From Mycolicibacterium sp. GF69 (GTDB lineage Bacteria > Actinomycetota > Actinomycetes > Mycobacteriales > Mycobacteriaceae), in NCBI RefSeq assembly GCF_003284965.1, contig NZ_QMEW01000021.1, positions 1-64,000 of the forward strand: a stretch of DNA of 64,000 nucleotides, in the 5' to 3' direction. The position numbers and the translations under genes were made by a program. Shown here one piece after another: positions 8,327 to 19,494 of the stretch. Within the stretch, counting starts at the first letter, position 1. Each line of letters begins with the position of its first letter. Below the pieces are notes generated by a model. The model was not told where the DNA came from, made no database searches, and worked only from the letters and a program-made list of their open reading frames with translations.

Positions 8327-10102
8327 ATGGCGAACCTGATCAATGTCGAGCGCGCGACAGTCTCCTATGGCACCCGCACGCTCCTCGACGCGGTCAGTTT
8401 GGGCATCGACGAGGGCGACGCGATCGGCGTGGTGGGCCGCAACGGCGACGGCAAGACCACGCTGCTACAGATCTTGACGCTCACCCGCGCGCCGGACTCG
8501 GGGCGGGTGACCCATACTTCCGGGCTGTCGGTGGGCTACCTGCAGCAAAGCGACGACTTCGCCGCCGACGCGACCGTGCGCGACGTGATCGTCGGCGGCC
8601 GAGCCGACCACGTCTGGGCGGCCGAACCCGAGACCCGCGAGGTGGTCACACACTTGCTGGCCGACGTCGGGCTGGACAGCGCGGTCGGTCGGCTCTCCGG
8701 CGGCGAACGGCGTCGCGTGGCGTTGGCCGCGGTGCTGATCGCCGGTCACGACGTACTCGTGCTCGACGAGCCGACCAACCACCTCGACGTCGAGGTGATC
8801 GGCTGGTTGGCCGCGCACCTGAATCGGCGCAGAGCCAAGGCGCTGGTGGTGGTGAGCCACGACCGTTGGTTTCTGGACGCCGTGTGCACCAGGACGTGGG
8901 AGGTGCACGCGGGCGGCGGAAAAGGCAAGGTCGACGGGTACGACGGCGGCTACGCGGCCTACGTTCTCGCGCGGGCGGAGCGGATGCGGCTGGCGGCCGG
9001 TGCCGAAGCGCGCAGGCAGAACCTCATGCGCAAGGAACTGGCGTGGCTGCGCCGCGGCCCGCCGGCACGGACGTCGAAGCCCAAGTTCCGCATCCAGGCC
9101 GCCAACGAGCTGATCGCCAACGAACCGCCGCCGCGCGATTCGCTCGTATTACAGCGGTTCGCCACCAGTCGGTTGGGCAAGGACGTGTTCGATCTACACC
9201 GGGTACGGCTCGAGGCGGGCGACACCGTCGTGCTGGACAAGGTCGACTGGTCGATCGGGCCCGGCGCACGCATCGGGCTCGTCGGCGTCAACGGGACGGG
9301 GAAGACGACCGTGCTGCGGCTGCTGGCCGGTGCGGCCGCACCGACGGCGGGCACGATCAAGCGGGGCACGACGCTCAAGATCGGCTACCTGAGCCAGGCG
9401 CTGGCCGAAGTAGACGGTGACGAACGGGTGCTCGACGCGGTCGAAAACCGGCGCCGCATCACGGAGTTGGCGGGCGGCGGCGAGATCAGCGCCGACACGC
9501 TGTTACGGGACTTCGGATTCACCGGTGACAAACTGACCGCGCGGGTGGCGGAGTTGTCGGGCGGGGAACGGCGCCGGCTGCAGTTCCTGCGGCTGCTGCT
9601 CGACGAGCCGAACGTGCTGCTGCTCGACGAGCCGACAAACGACCTCGACATCGACACACTGACCGTCATCGAGGACTACCTGGACGGGTGGCCGGGCACG
9701 CTGATCGTCGTCACGCACGACCGTTACTTCCTGGAACGGGTTTCCGACGTCACCTACGCGCTGACCGGCGGCGGCCGCTGTGATCTGTTGCCGGGCGGGA
9801 TCGAGCAGTATCTGGCGGAGCGTGCGGCCAGGGCCGGGGCGCCCTCATCGGTGGGGACGTCGTCGGATCAGGCCCCGCAGGGCGAGACCGCGTCGGCGCG
9901 AGAGCGCCGCACCGGCAAGGAGATGACGCGCATCGAGGGGCAGTTGGAAAAACTCGAGCAGCGGATTGCCGCGCTGCACGAGGCGATGGCCGACGCGGCG
10001 TCCGACCATGTTCGGGTCGGTGAGCTCAACGGCGAATTGCAGGAGTTGTTGAGCCGCAAGGAATCTCTCGAAGAGGCGTGGCTGGCCGCGGCGGACGACT
10101 GA
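8327..10102 (+). CDS. ABC-F family ATPase
   Basis: 591 aa with two ABC cassettes and no membrane segments, the ABC-F layout of ribosome-associated translation factors and antibiotic-protection proteins. First cassette: GRNGDGKTT, LSGGE, VLDEPTNHLD. Second: GVNGTGKTT, LSGGE, LLDEPTNDLD. A linker rich in Arg/Lys separates them, and a C-terminal coiled coil (EKLEQRIAALHEAMADAA) follows. The ATG at 8327 has no Shine-Dalgarno, but TATCAT at 8312-8317 is a good -10, so the mRNA should be almost leaderless. It is divergent from the fusion gene. Which subfamily, and whether it gives resistance, cannot be told by eye. Confidence 0.93.
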   Translation: MANLINVERATVSYGTRTLLDAVSLGIDEGDAIGVVGRNGDGKTTLLQILTLTRAPDSGRVTHTSGLSVGYLQQSDDFAADATVRDVIVGGRADHVWAAEPETREVVTHLLADVGLDSAVGRLSGGERRRVALAAVLIAGHDVLVLDEPTNHLDVEVIGWLAAHLNRRRAKALVVVSHDRWFLDAVCTRTWEVHAGGGKGKVDGYDGGYAAYVLARAERMRLAAGAEARRQNLMRKELAWLRRGPPARTSKPKFRIQAANELIANEPPPRDSLVLQRFATSRLGKDVFDLHRVRLEAGDTVVLDKVDWSIGPGARIGLVGVNGTGKTTVLRLLAGAAAPTAGTIKRGTTLKIGYLSQALAEVDGDERVLDAVENRRRITELAGGGEISADTLLRDFGFTGDKLTARVAELSGGERRRLQFLRLLLDEPNVLLLDEPTNDLDIDTLTVIEDYLDGWPGTLIVVTHDRYFLERVSDVTYALTGGGRCDLLPGGIEQYLAERAARAGAPSSVGTSSDQAPQGETASARERRTGKEMTRIEGQLEKLEQRIAALHEAMADAASDHVRVGELNGELQELLSRKESLEEAWLAAADD

Positions 10103-10116
10103 ATACTCCCACGCGG

Positions 10117-10992
10117 CTATGCGTCGAGCACCCGAGACAGGAACTCCAATTGGTCGCTGAGCACATGCTGCCGCACGTCTTCGCGGTAGAAGTCGAAGTG
10201 CGCGAGATCGTAGACCCGCAGCTCACCGTGCGGCGCGAGGTGGGCGAGCTCGGAGGACTGGGGCGCCTGAGTTTCCTTGTCGCGCTCGCCGATACACACC
10301 AACAGCGGAGCGCGCACGAACCGAGCGTGGTCACCGGGCCGGTAGCGCCACATGTCCAGCGCCGACCGTGGGGCCACCACGTTTTCCCAGGTGCCGCTGG
10401 CCATGCCGTCGATGGTCTGCTGCGCTTCGGTGGTGGCCATGATCGCTAATTCCCCGGGGCCACCGACCTGCTTGATGTAGGCAGGCGACAGGTGTAACGC
10501 GCCTCGAACGGCGTCGAGGACCATCACCCCGAGCAACCGCAGCGTCGCCGCCGCGGAGCGGCCCTGGACCTTCTTGGGAAACCCGTTGTACGGAATCTGG
10601 GCGACCCCCGCCGCGATCCGCGGATCGCGAGCCGCGGCGGTGACGACGTGACCGCCGCCGAGAGAGGTTCCCCAGAGCACGATTCGGTCGGGATCGACGC
10701 CGGGGTGCCGACGGGCATAGGCCACCGCGGCGGCGATGTCGTCGAGTTGGCCTTCGATGTCGACCACTTGGCGCGGCAAACCGGAACTCTCGCCAAAGCT
10801 GCGGTAGTCGAACGTCAACGCGAGGTAGCCGGCGGCGGCGACGTCACGGGCGTTCGCGGTGAACGCCGGCGTGTCCTGGGTTCCGCCGAAACCTTGGCAC
10901 AGCACGACACATGGTTTCCGACCGCTGCTTTCGCCGTACAGATGACCGACGCACGTCTCACCGCCGGATTCGAACGCTATGCGAGCAGCCAT
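10117..10992 (-). CDS. Alpha/beta hydrolase (dienelactone hydrolase-like)
   Basis: About 291 aa. The nucleophile elbow is WGTSLGGGHV, the oxyanion side QGFGGTQD, and the catalytic acid and His lie in the C-terminal third (LVCIGERDKET and LAHFDFYRED). The ATG at 10992 shares one base with the argH stop (TGATG), and a GTG three bases upstream is also possible, so it is the last gene of the arginine operon. Substrate unknown. No link to arginine synthesis is obvious; the overlap shows co-expression only. Confidence 0.88.
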   Translation of the reverse strand: MAARIAFESGGETCVGHLYGESSGRKPCVVLCQGFGGTQDTPAFTANARDVAAAGYLALTFDYRSFGESSGLPRQVVDIEGQLDDIAAAVAYARRHPGVDPDRIVLWGTSLGGGHVVTAAARDPRIAAGVAQIPYNGFPKKVQGRSAAATLRLLGVMVLDAVRGALHLSPAYIKQVGGPGELAIMATTEAQQTIDGMASGTWENVVAPRSALDMWRYRPGDHARFVRAPLLVCIGERDKETQAPQSSELAHLAPHGELRVYDLAHFDFYREDVRQHVLSDQLEFLSRVLDA

Positions 10993-12401
10993 CACTGCAA
11001 ACGTAGGCGAAGCTTCCCGGCGATGTCACGGACGAGACCGAGTTGTTCGGCGACCCGAACGGGCGCGGTACCGCCGCGGGCGTCTCGCGCAGTTACCGAA
11101 CCCTCGACGGTGAGCACCTCGCGCACCTGCGGGGTCAGAGCGGGGTCGATCGCGGCGAGTTCGGCGTCCTCGAGCTCTTCCAGCCCCACACCGCGCGCCT
11201 CCGCAGCGCGGACGGCCGCGCCCGCCGCCTCGTGTGCCACCCGGAACGGCACTCCCCTGCGCACCAGCCACTCGGCGATGTCGGTGGCCAACGTGTAGCC
11301 GAGCGGTGCGAGCTGGGCCATCCGATCGACGTCGAAACGCAGGGTCGCCACCAGCCCCGCCATCGCGGGCAGCAGCAACTCGAGCTGCGCGGCCGAGTCG
11401 AAGACCGGTTCCTTATCTTCCTGCAGGTCCCGGTTGTACGCCAGTGGCTGGGCTTTGAGCGTCGCCATGAGCCCGGTGAGGTTTCCGATCAGCCGTCCGG
11501 ACTTGCCGCGGGCCAGCTCCGCGATGTCGGGGTTCTTCTTCTGCGGCATGATCGAGCTGCCGGTCGACCAGGAGTCGTGCAAGGTGACGTAGCCGAATTC
11601 CGTTGTGCTCCAGAGGATGATGTCCTCAGCCAGCCGCGACAGGTCGACACCGATCATCGCGAACACGAACGCCGCCTCGGCGGCGAAGTCGCGTGATGCG
11701 GTGGCGTCGACCGAATTGTCGGCTGCGGCGTCGAAGCCGAGATCCTCGGCGATCGCATCCGGGTCCAAGCCCAGCGACGATCCCGCCAGGGCTCCAGAAC
11801 CGTAGGGCGACACCGCCGCTCGTCTGTCGAAATCGGCGAGCCGGTCGATGTCGCGCAGCAGCGGGTGCGCATGCGCGAGCAAATGGTGGGCCAGCAGAAT
11901 GGGCTGGGCGGACTGCAGGTGCGTCTTGCCGGGCATGATCGCGCTCGGATGGGCCGCCGCCTGGGTCGCCAGCGCGTCGACGACCTGCAGGACGCCGTCC
12001 GCGACGCGCCTGATCGCGTCGCGCAGCCACATCCGAAACAGCGTGGCCACCTGGTCGTTTCGCGACCGGCCCGCCCGCAGACGGCCCCCGAGTTCAGCGC
12101 CCACCCGCTCGATCAGTCCGCGTTCCAGCGCGCCGTGGACGTCTTCGTCGGTCACCAGCGGACCGAAACTGCCGTCGGCGACGTCCGCGGCCAGGCTGTC
12201 GAGGCCCGCGGTCAGGCCTTCGCGCTGCTCTTCGGTCAGCAGCCCTGCGTTGAAAAGCACCTTCGTGTGTGCTTTCGACGCCCGGATGTCATACGGCGCG
12301 AGCACCCAGTCGAAGTGGGTCGACTTCGACAACGCCGCCAGGGCTTCGGACGGGCCCTCGGAGAACCGGCCGCCCCACAACGAGCCTTCGTTCGTGCTCA
12401 T
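10992..12401 (-). CDS. argH: Argininosuccinate lyase
   Basis: Last step of arginine synthesis: argininosuccinate to arginine and fumarate. 469 aa, normal length. The fumarase/lyase superfamily signature GSSIMPQKKNPD is intact, as is the TGRSRND-like RAGRSRNDQVATL segment. Start at 12401 (MSTNEGSLWGGRFSEGPS). It is separated from argG by 82 bp, the only sizeable gap in the operon. Confidence 0.97.
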   Translation of the reverse strand: MSTNEGSLWGGRFSEGPSEALAALSKSTHFDWVLAPYDIRASKAHTKVLFNAGLLTEEQREGLTAGLDSLAADVADGSFGPLVTDEDVHGALERGLIERVGAELGGRLRAGRSRNDQVATLFRMWLRDAIRRVADGVLQVVDALATQAAAHPSAIMPGKTHLQSAQPILLAHHLLAHAHPLLRDIDRLADFDRRAAVSPYGSGALAGSSLGLDPDAIAEDLGFDAAADNSVDATASRDFAAEAAFVFAMIGVDLSRLAEDIILWSTTEFGYVTLHDSWSTGSSIMPQKKNPDIAELARGKSGRLIGNLTGLMATLKAQPLAYNRDLQEDKEPVFDSAAQLELLLPAMAGLVATLRFDVDRMAQLAPLGYTLATDIAEWLVRRGVPFRVAHEAAGAAVRAAEARGVGLEELEDAELAAIDPALTPQVREVLTVEGSVTARDARGGTAPVRVAEQLGLVRDIAGKLRLRLQ

Positions 12402-12420
12402 CTGCGGGCACCCCGCACAG

Positions 12421-12483
12421 CGCCGAGACCGACGTTTTGGTGGTTTTCACTCCCACTTTTCCGCCATAGCGTCGGTTTCGGCG
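12421..12483. repeat. 63-bp inverted-repeat unit between argG and argH
   Basis: The arms CGCCGAGACCGACG (12421-12434) and CGTCGGTTTCGGCG (12470-12483) are complementary at 13 of 14 positions and enclose 35 bp. The unit begins right at the argG stop and fills most of the argG-argH gap. It looks like a REP/MITE-type dispersed unit or a large mRNA hairpin. No second copy was seen in this window. Confidence 0.55.
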
Positions 12484-13679
<1,196 letters not shown>

Positions 13680-13680
<1 letters not shown>

Positions 13681-14174
13681 CAGCAAGTCTCCTTTTGTCG
13701 AATGCTCTCGAGTTTCGTTGCCAGATCGGCGCCGGTCATCGGCTCACGTGCCACGACCAGGATGGTGTCGTCGCCGGCGACGGTGCCGACGACGAAAGGC
13801 AGCGCGGCGCGGTCCATCGCGCTGGCCAGATAGTGGGCAGCCCCGGGCGGGGTGCGCAGGATGGCGAGGTTACCGCTGGCGTCGGTCGACACCAGCAACT
13901 CGGCCAACAGCCGCGACATCCGCTCCGTGCCACCGGAAACGCCGCGCACCGGGCTGCCGTCCTCGGGGACGATGTACACACCGACCCCGCCGTCGGCGCC
14001 GCGCAACTTCACCGCGCCGAGTTCCTCCAGGTCGCGCGACAGCGTGGCCTGCGTGACCTCGATGCCCTCCTCGGCCAGCAGCGTGGCCAGTTCGGTCTGG
14101 CTGTGCACCGAACGCGACGACAGCAGCGACACGATGCGGGCCTGCCTGCCCGCCCGGGTGGCCGCGGACGTCAC
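13680..14174 (-). CDS. argR: Arginine repressor
   Basis: Arginine-responsive hexameric repressor of the operon it sits in. 164 aa from a GTG at 14174 that overlaps the argF stop (GTGA). The N-terminal winged helix is seen in ARIVSLLSSRSVHSQTELATLL and TQATLSRDLEELGAVK. The C-terminal arginine-binding/oligomerisation domain follows, with the GTVAGDDTILVVAR segment that carries the conserved GDDT arginine-site Asp. The probable target is the ARG box before argC at 19409-19424. Confidence 0.96.
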
Positions 14175-15100
14175 TTCGCACGCTCCAGAAGCCAGACCAG
14201 CAGCGCCTTCTGCGCGTGCAGCCGGTTCTCGGCCTCGTCCCACACCGCGCTCTGCGGGCCGTCGATCACGTCATCGGCGATCTCCTCACCGCGATGCGCC
14301 GGAAGGCAGTGCAACACAACGGCTTCCGCATCAGCGAGGGCCAAAAGGTCGGAATTGACCTGGTACGGCCGAAACGGCCCGACTCGGTCGAGACCGTCGT
14401 TCTCCTGACCCATCGACGTCCAGGTGTCGGTGACGAGCACGTCTGCGCCGTCGGCGGCCGCGTTGGCGTCCGACGTGACCGTCACGGTCGCGCCGGTTTC
14501 CGACCCCCGCTTCTTCGCGGCGTCGACGAAGTCCGGATTCGGTTGGAATCCGGTCGGTGCCGCGATCGTGACGTGTACGCCCGCGGTCGCCCCGCCCAGC
14601 ATCAGCGAGTGGGCCATGTTGTTGGCGCCGTCGCCCAGGTAGGTCATCCGCAGGCCCGCCAATCGGCCTTTGCGCTCGGCCAATGTCTGCAGATCGGCGA
14701 GTACCTGGCAGGGGTGGAAATCGTCGGACAGCGCGTTGACGATCGGCACCGAGGCGCCGGTCGCCATCCCGGTCAGCCGGTCCTGGGCGAAGGTGCGCCA
14801 CACGATCGCCTTGACGAAGCGCGACAGCACCCGGCCCGTGTCCTCCAACGTCTCGTCCCGGCCGAGCTGGGTGCTGCGGCCGTCGACGACGACGGCGTGG
14901 CCGCCGAGTTGGGCGATGCCCATCTCGAACGAGAACCGGGTGCGGGTGGAGTTCTTGTCGAAGATGACCGCGACCCCGCTCGGGCCCTCCAGCGGGCGAC
15001 GACTGAACGGCTGCGCTTTGAGCTCGGCCGCCAAGGCCAGCACCTCGGCCTGCTCGTCGGGGCTCAGGTCGTCGTCGCGCAGGAAATGCCGCAGGCTCAT
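14171..15100 (-). CDS. argF: Ornithine carbamoyltransferase
   Basis: Makes citrulline from ornithine and carbamoyl phosphate. 309 aa. The carbamoyl-phosphate motif STRTR (in DKNSTRTRFSFE), the HPCQ motif and the ornithine-side HCLPAHRGEEI are intact. The ATG at 15100 overlaps the argD stop (ATGA) and its own stop overlaps the argR start, so it is coupled on both sides. Confidence 0.97.
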   Translation of the reverse strand: MSLRHFLRDDDLSPDEQAEVLALAAELKAQPFSRRPLEGPSGVAVIFDKNSTRTRFSFEMGIAQLGGHAVVVDGRSTQLGRDETLEDTGRVLSRFVKAIVWRTFAQDRLTGMATGASVPIVNALSDDFHPCQVLADLQTLAERKGRLAGLRMTYLGDGANNMAHSLMLGGATAGVHVTIAAPTGFQPNPDFVDAAKKRGSETGATVTVTSDANAAADGADVLVTDTWTSMGQENDGLDRVGPFRPYQVNSDLLALADAEAVVLHCLPAHRGEEIADDVIDGPQSAVWDEAENRLHAQKALLVWLLERAK

Positions 15101-16269
15101 GACGCGACGCCCTTGTCGAGGACGGCGGGTAGCGCGGTGAGGAAGTGGTCGATCTGGGACTCGGTGATGACCAGCGGCGGGGCCAACCGGATCACATCGG
15201 GCGCTGCGGCGTTGACGAGGTAACCGGCGTCGCGGGCCGCAGTCTCGACGGGTTTAGCGGCCTCTGCGGTCAGTACGACACCGAGTAGCAATCCTCGGCC
15301 GCGCACCTGGCCTACCAGAGGGTGGCCCAGCGCCTCGATGCCCGCGGCCAGCGTCTTGCCGAGCACGTCGGCCCGGCTGATCAGGTCGTCGTTGGCCAGC
15401 ACTCGCAGTACGGCGAGCGCGGCGGCCGCGCAGATCGGGTTGCCGCCGAATGTGCTGCCGTGTAATCCCGGGGTGAGCAGGCTCGCCGTCGTCCCGGTCG
15501 CGATACAGGCCCCGATCGGCAAACCACCGCCGAGACCCTTCGCCAGCGTGACGATGTCGGGCGTGATTCCCTCGTGCTGGTGGGCATAAAAGGCTCCAGT
15601 ACGCCCGACCCCCGTCTGCACCTCGTCGAGTACCAACAGCGCGTTGTGCCGCGCGGTGATCTCGCGTGCAGCGACGAGATAGCCCGCGGGCGGGACCACC
15701 ACGCCGCCCTCCCCCATGATCGGCTCGAGGAACACCGCGGCGGTGTCGCCGTCGACGGCCGACCGCAGCGCATCGGTGTCGCCATACGGCACATGGGTGA
15801 CGTCACCGGGCAGCGGTTCGAACGGCGCCTGCTTCGACGGCTGGCCGGTCAATGCTAGAGATCCCATCGTCCGGCCATGGAAAGCACCCTGTGCGGCAAC
15901 CAGTTTGGTACGGCCGGTGAGTCGCGTGATCTTGAAGGCGACCTCGTTGGCTTCGGTACCCGAATTGCAGAAGAACACCTTCGCGTCATCGACGCCGAGC
16001 AACCCGACGAGCGCCTCCGCCAGTGCGACACCGGGCTCGGTCGCATACAGGTTCGACGTGTGGCCCAGCGTGTTGAGTTGTGCGGTGACCGCGTCGATCA
16101 CCGCCGGGTGCCGATGGCCGAGGATGTTGACCGCGATGCCGCCGAGCAGATCCACATAACTCTTACCGTCGACATCGGTGACCACGGCGCCGTCACCGCC
16201 GGCCAGCGCCAGCGGTGGGGTGCCGTAGTTGTTCATCATCACGGTTTGCCACCGATCGAGCAGGCTCAT
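15097..16269 (-). CDS. argD: Acetylornithine aminotransferase
   Basis: PLP-dependent class III aminotransferase of the arginine pathway. 390 aa from the ATG at 16269, which overlaps the argB stop (ATGA). The PLP Lys lies in LAKGLGGGLPIGA and the cofactor Asp in VLDEVQTGVGRTG. N-terminus MSLLDRWQTVMMNNYGTPP is as in mycobacterial ArgD. Long upstream in-frame sequence only re-reads argB. Confidence 0.96.
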   Translation of the reverse strand: MSLLDRWQTVMMNNYGTPPLALAGGDGAVVTDVDGKSYVDLLGGIAVNILGHRHPAVIDAVTAQLNTLGHTSNLYATEPGVALAEALVGLLGVDDAKVFFCNSGTEANEVAFKITRLTGRTKLVAAQGAFHGRTMGSLALTGQPSKQAPFEPLPGDVTHVPYGDTDALRSAVDGDTAAVFLEPIMGEGGVVVPPAGYLVAAREITARHNALLVLDEVQTGVGRTGAFYAHQHEGITPDIVTLAKGLGGGLPIGACIATGTTASLLTPGLHGSTFGGNPICAAAALAVLRVLANDDLISRADVLGKTLAAGIEALGHPLVGQVRGRGLLLGVVLTAEAAKPVETAARDAGYLVNAAAPDVIRLAPPLVITESQIDHFLTALPAVLDKGVAS

Positions 16270-17138
16270 GTGCTCACCACCTTCGTGCCCGTCCCCTCGT
16301 CCGTGAGTAGTTCGACCAGCACGCAGTGTCCGACCCGGCCGTCGATGACATGCGCACTCGGCACGCCGCCGGCAACCGCACGCAGGCACGCCTCGATCTT
16401 CGGCACCATGCCCGCCTCCAGAGTCGGCAGCAGTTGTGTCAGTGCGCCGGCATCGATTTCGCTGACCAGTGAGTTGCGGTCCGGCCAATTCGTGTAGAGG
16501 CCCTCGACGTCTGTCAGCATCAACAGTTTTTCGGCGCCGAGCGCTTCTGCCAGGGCCGCCGCCGCGGTGTCGGCGTTGATGTTGTACACCACTCCGTCCG
16601 CATCGGGAGCGATGGTTGACACCACCGGGATCCGGCCCGCCGCGATGAGGTCCAGCAGGGACCCGGCGTTGACCTTCTCGACGTCGCCGACCAGACCGAT
16701 GTCGGTGGCCACACCGTCGACGGTCACACTGCGCCGCACTGCGGTGAACAGCTGGGCGTCCTCGCCGGTGACCCCGACCGCATAGGGGCCGTGGGCGTTG
16801 ATCAACCCGACCAGTTCGCGGCCGACCTGACCGAACAACACCATCCGTGCCACGTCGAGCACCTCCGGTGTGGTGACCCGGAAACCGCCCTTGAAGTCGC
16901 CTTGAATGCCGAGGCGTTTGAGCATCGCGCTGATCTGCGGTCCGCCGCCGTGCACGACAACGGGGTGGACGCCGCAGTTACGCAGGAAGACCATGTCGGC
17001 GGCGAAGGCTGCCTTGAGCACATCGTCGGTCATCGCGTTGCCGCCGTACTTGATCACCACGATCTTGCCGTGCAGCTGTTTGAGCCACGGCAGCGCAGCG
17101 GCCAGAACCTTTGCCTTGACCGGGGTTTCGACGCTCAT
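16266..17138 (-). CDS. argB: Acetylglutamate kinase
   Basis: Phosphorylates N-acetylglutamate; in most arginine-cycling organisms it is the feedback-inhibited step. 290 aa from the ATG at 17138 (MSVETPVKAKVLAAALPWLK), overlapping the argJ stop by 4 nt. Family marks are KYGGNAM near the N-terminus, HGGGPQI for the substrate, and NINADTAAAALAEALGA. The N-terminal helix before KIVVIKYGG is the extension seen in arginine-sensitive, hexameric enzymes. Confidence 0.97.
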   Translation of the reverse strand: MSVETPVKAKVLAAALPWLKQLHGKIVVIKYGGNAMTDDVLKAAFAADMVFLRNCGVHPVVVHGGGPQISAMLKRLGIQGDFKGGFRVTTPEVLDVARMVLFGQVGRELVGLINAHGPYAVGVTGEDAQLFTAVRRSVTVDGVATDIGLVGDVEKVNAGSLLDLIAAGRIPVVSTIAPDADGVVYNINADTAAAALAEALGAEKLLMLTDVEGLYTNWPDRNSLVSEIDAGALTQLLPTLEAGMVPKIEACLRAVAGGVPSAHVIDGRVGHCVLVELLTDEGTGTKVVST

Positions 17139-18363
17139 GAGCTGTACGCCGAGTTCTCTTCGACGTAGCCGTGCGAAAGGTCGGTGGTGCGTATCGAGGC
17201 CTGCGCGGAACCCTCTGCGAGGTCGATCGTGACGGCAATATCCGCGCCGGACAGATCGAGCTCCCGCGCACCCGGCTGGGGTGCGCCATCTTGCCAAACC
17301 GGAACCTCGTTGAACGCCACCGTGATCCGCTCCGGGTCCACCTTGAACGGGGCCATGCCGATGGCCGCCAGCACTCGGCCCCAGTTCGGGTCCGATCCGA
17401 ACAGCGCCGTCTTGACCAGGCTGTCGCGGGCGACGAGGCGCGCGCCGAGCAGTGCGTCGTCCTCGGATGCCGCACCGGTCACGCTGATGACGATCCGCTT
17501 GGTCACGCCCTCGGCGTCGGCCTGCAGCTGTTGGCACAGGTCGTCGCACACGCGCAGGATCGCGTCGTCGAGTTCACGCTGGCTGGGCGCGACCGCGCTG
17601 GCGCCGGAAGACAACAACAGCACCGAATCGTTGGTCGAGCAGCTGCCGTCGACGTCGAGACGCTCGAAGGTGCGAGCTGCGGCCTTGCGCAACGCCTCGT
17701 CGAGGGCCGCCGCATCGGCGACGGCGTCGGTGGTGAGCACACACAGCATGGTGGCCAGCGACGGCGCGATCATGCCCGCGCCTTTCGCGATCCCACCGAC
17801 GGTCCAGTTGTCCGGGTGATGCAACGCGACCTGTTTGGGCACGGTGTCGGTGGTCATGATGGCCCGCGCAGCCTCCTGGCCGCCGGACAGTCCGCCGGCC
17901 AACTCGTGCACGATCTCGGTCACGCCGGGCAGTAGCTTGTCCATCGGCAGCCGGTCACCGATCAGCCCGGTCGAACAGACCGCGACCTCGATTGCGCCGG
18001 TCTCGGTGCCCCAGTCGCTCAACGCCTCGGCCACGGCCTCCGCGGTGGCATGCGTGTCCTGGAAGCCCTGCGGTCCGGTACAGGCGTTGGCGCCGCCGGA
18101 GTTCAGGATCACCGCGCGCAGCCGGCCGGCGGTGAGCACCTGCCGGCTCCACAGCACCGGAGCGGCCTTGACCTGGTTGCGGGTGAACACGCCCGCCGCC
18201 GAGTAGTCGGGACCCTCGTTGAACACCAGCGCCAGGTCCAGCGCGCCGGATGCCTTGATGCCCGCGGCGATCCCGGTCGCGCGGAAACCCGCAGGCGCGG
18301 TGACGCCCTGGGTGCGAAGCAGGCGCGTGCCGGCTGCGGAAGCCGGCTGGCCCTCCGGCGCCG

Positions 18364-18367
<4 letters not shown>
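17135..18367 (-). CDS. argJ: Glutamate N-acetyltransferase / amino-acid acetyltransferase
   Basis: Recycles the acetyl group from acetylornithine to glutamate and so makes the pathway cyclic. 410 aa from a GTG at 18367 that overlaps the argC stop (GTGA). The self-cleavage site is in GAGMIAPSLATMLCVLTTDA: the protein is cut before the Thr of ATML, which becomes the N-terminal nucleophile of the beta chain. The oxyanion pair is expected at the TT/TG near ICSTGLIGDRLPMDK. Confidence 0.96.
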
Positions 18368-19398
<1,031 letters not shown>

Positions 19399-19408
19399 GC
19401 GCGCAATT

Positions 19409-19424
19409 CTGCATGTTTATGCAT
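19409..19424 (-). promoter_or_regulatory. ARG box, probable ArgR operator
   Basis: The minus strand reads ATGCATAAACATGCAG just before argC. The core TGCATAA-NN-ATGCA is identical to the core of the 16-bp mycobacterial ARG operator as I remember it (TTGCATAACGATGCAA). A weaker half-site-rich stretch, TGAATTTGCA, lies about 15 nt further upstream and may be a second box. The position, 11-26 nt before the ATG, would block promoter use. Confidence 0.75.
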
Positions 19425-19452
19425 TCTGTTGCAAATTCATTAACTGTGAGTT

Positions 19453-19486
19453 GGTGCGCCTGTCGCTGCGCGATCGTCGGCGCACC
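19453..19486 (-). terminator. Hairpin between pheT and argC
   Basis: GGTGCGCC (19453-19460) and GGCGCACC (19479-19486) are perfect 8-bp complements around an 18-nt loop. It begins 9 nt behind the pheT stop. There is no T-run, as is common for mycobacterial terminators. It would separate pheST from the arginine operon. Confidence 0.5.
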
Positions 19487-19494
19487 GAAACCAC

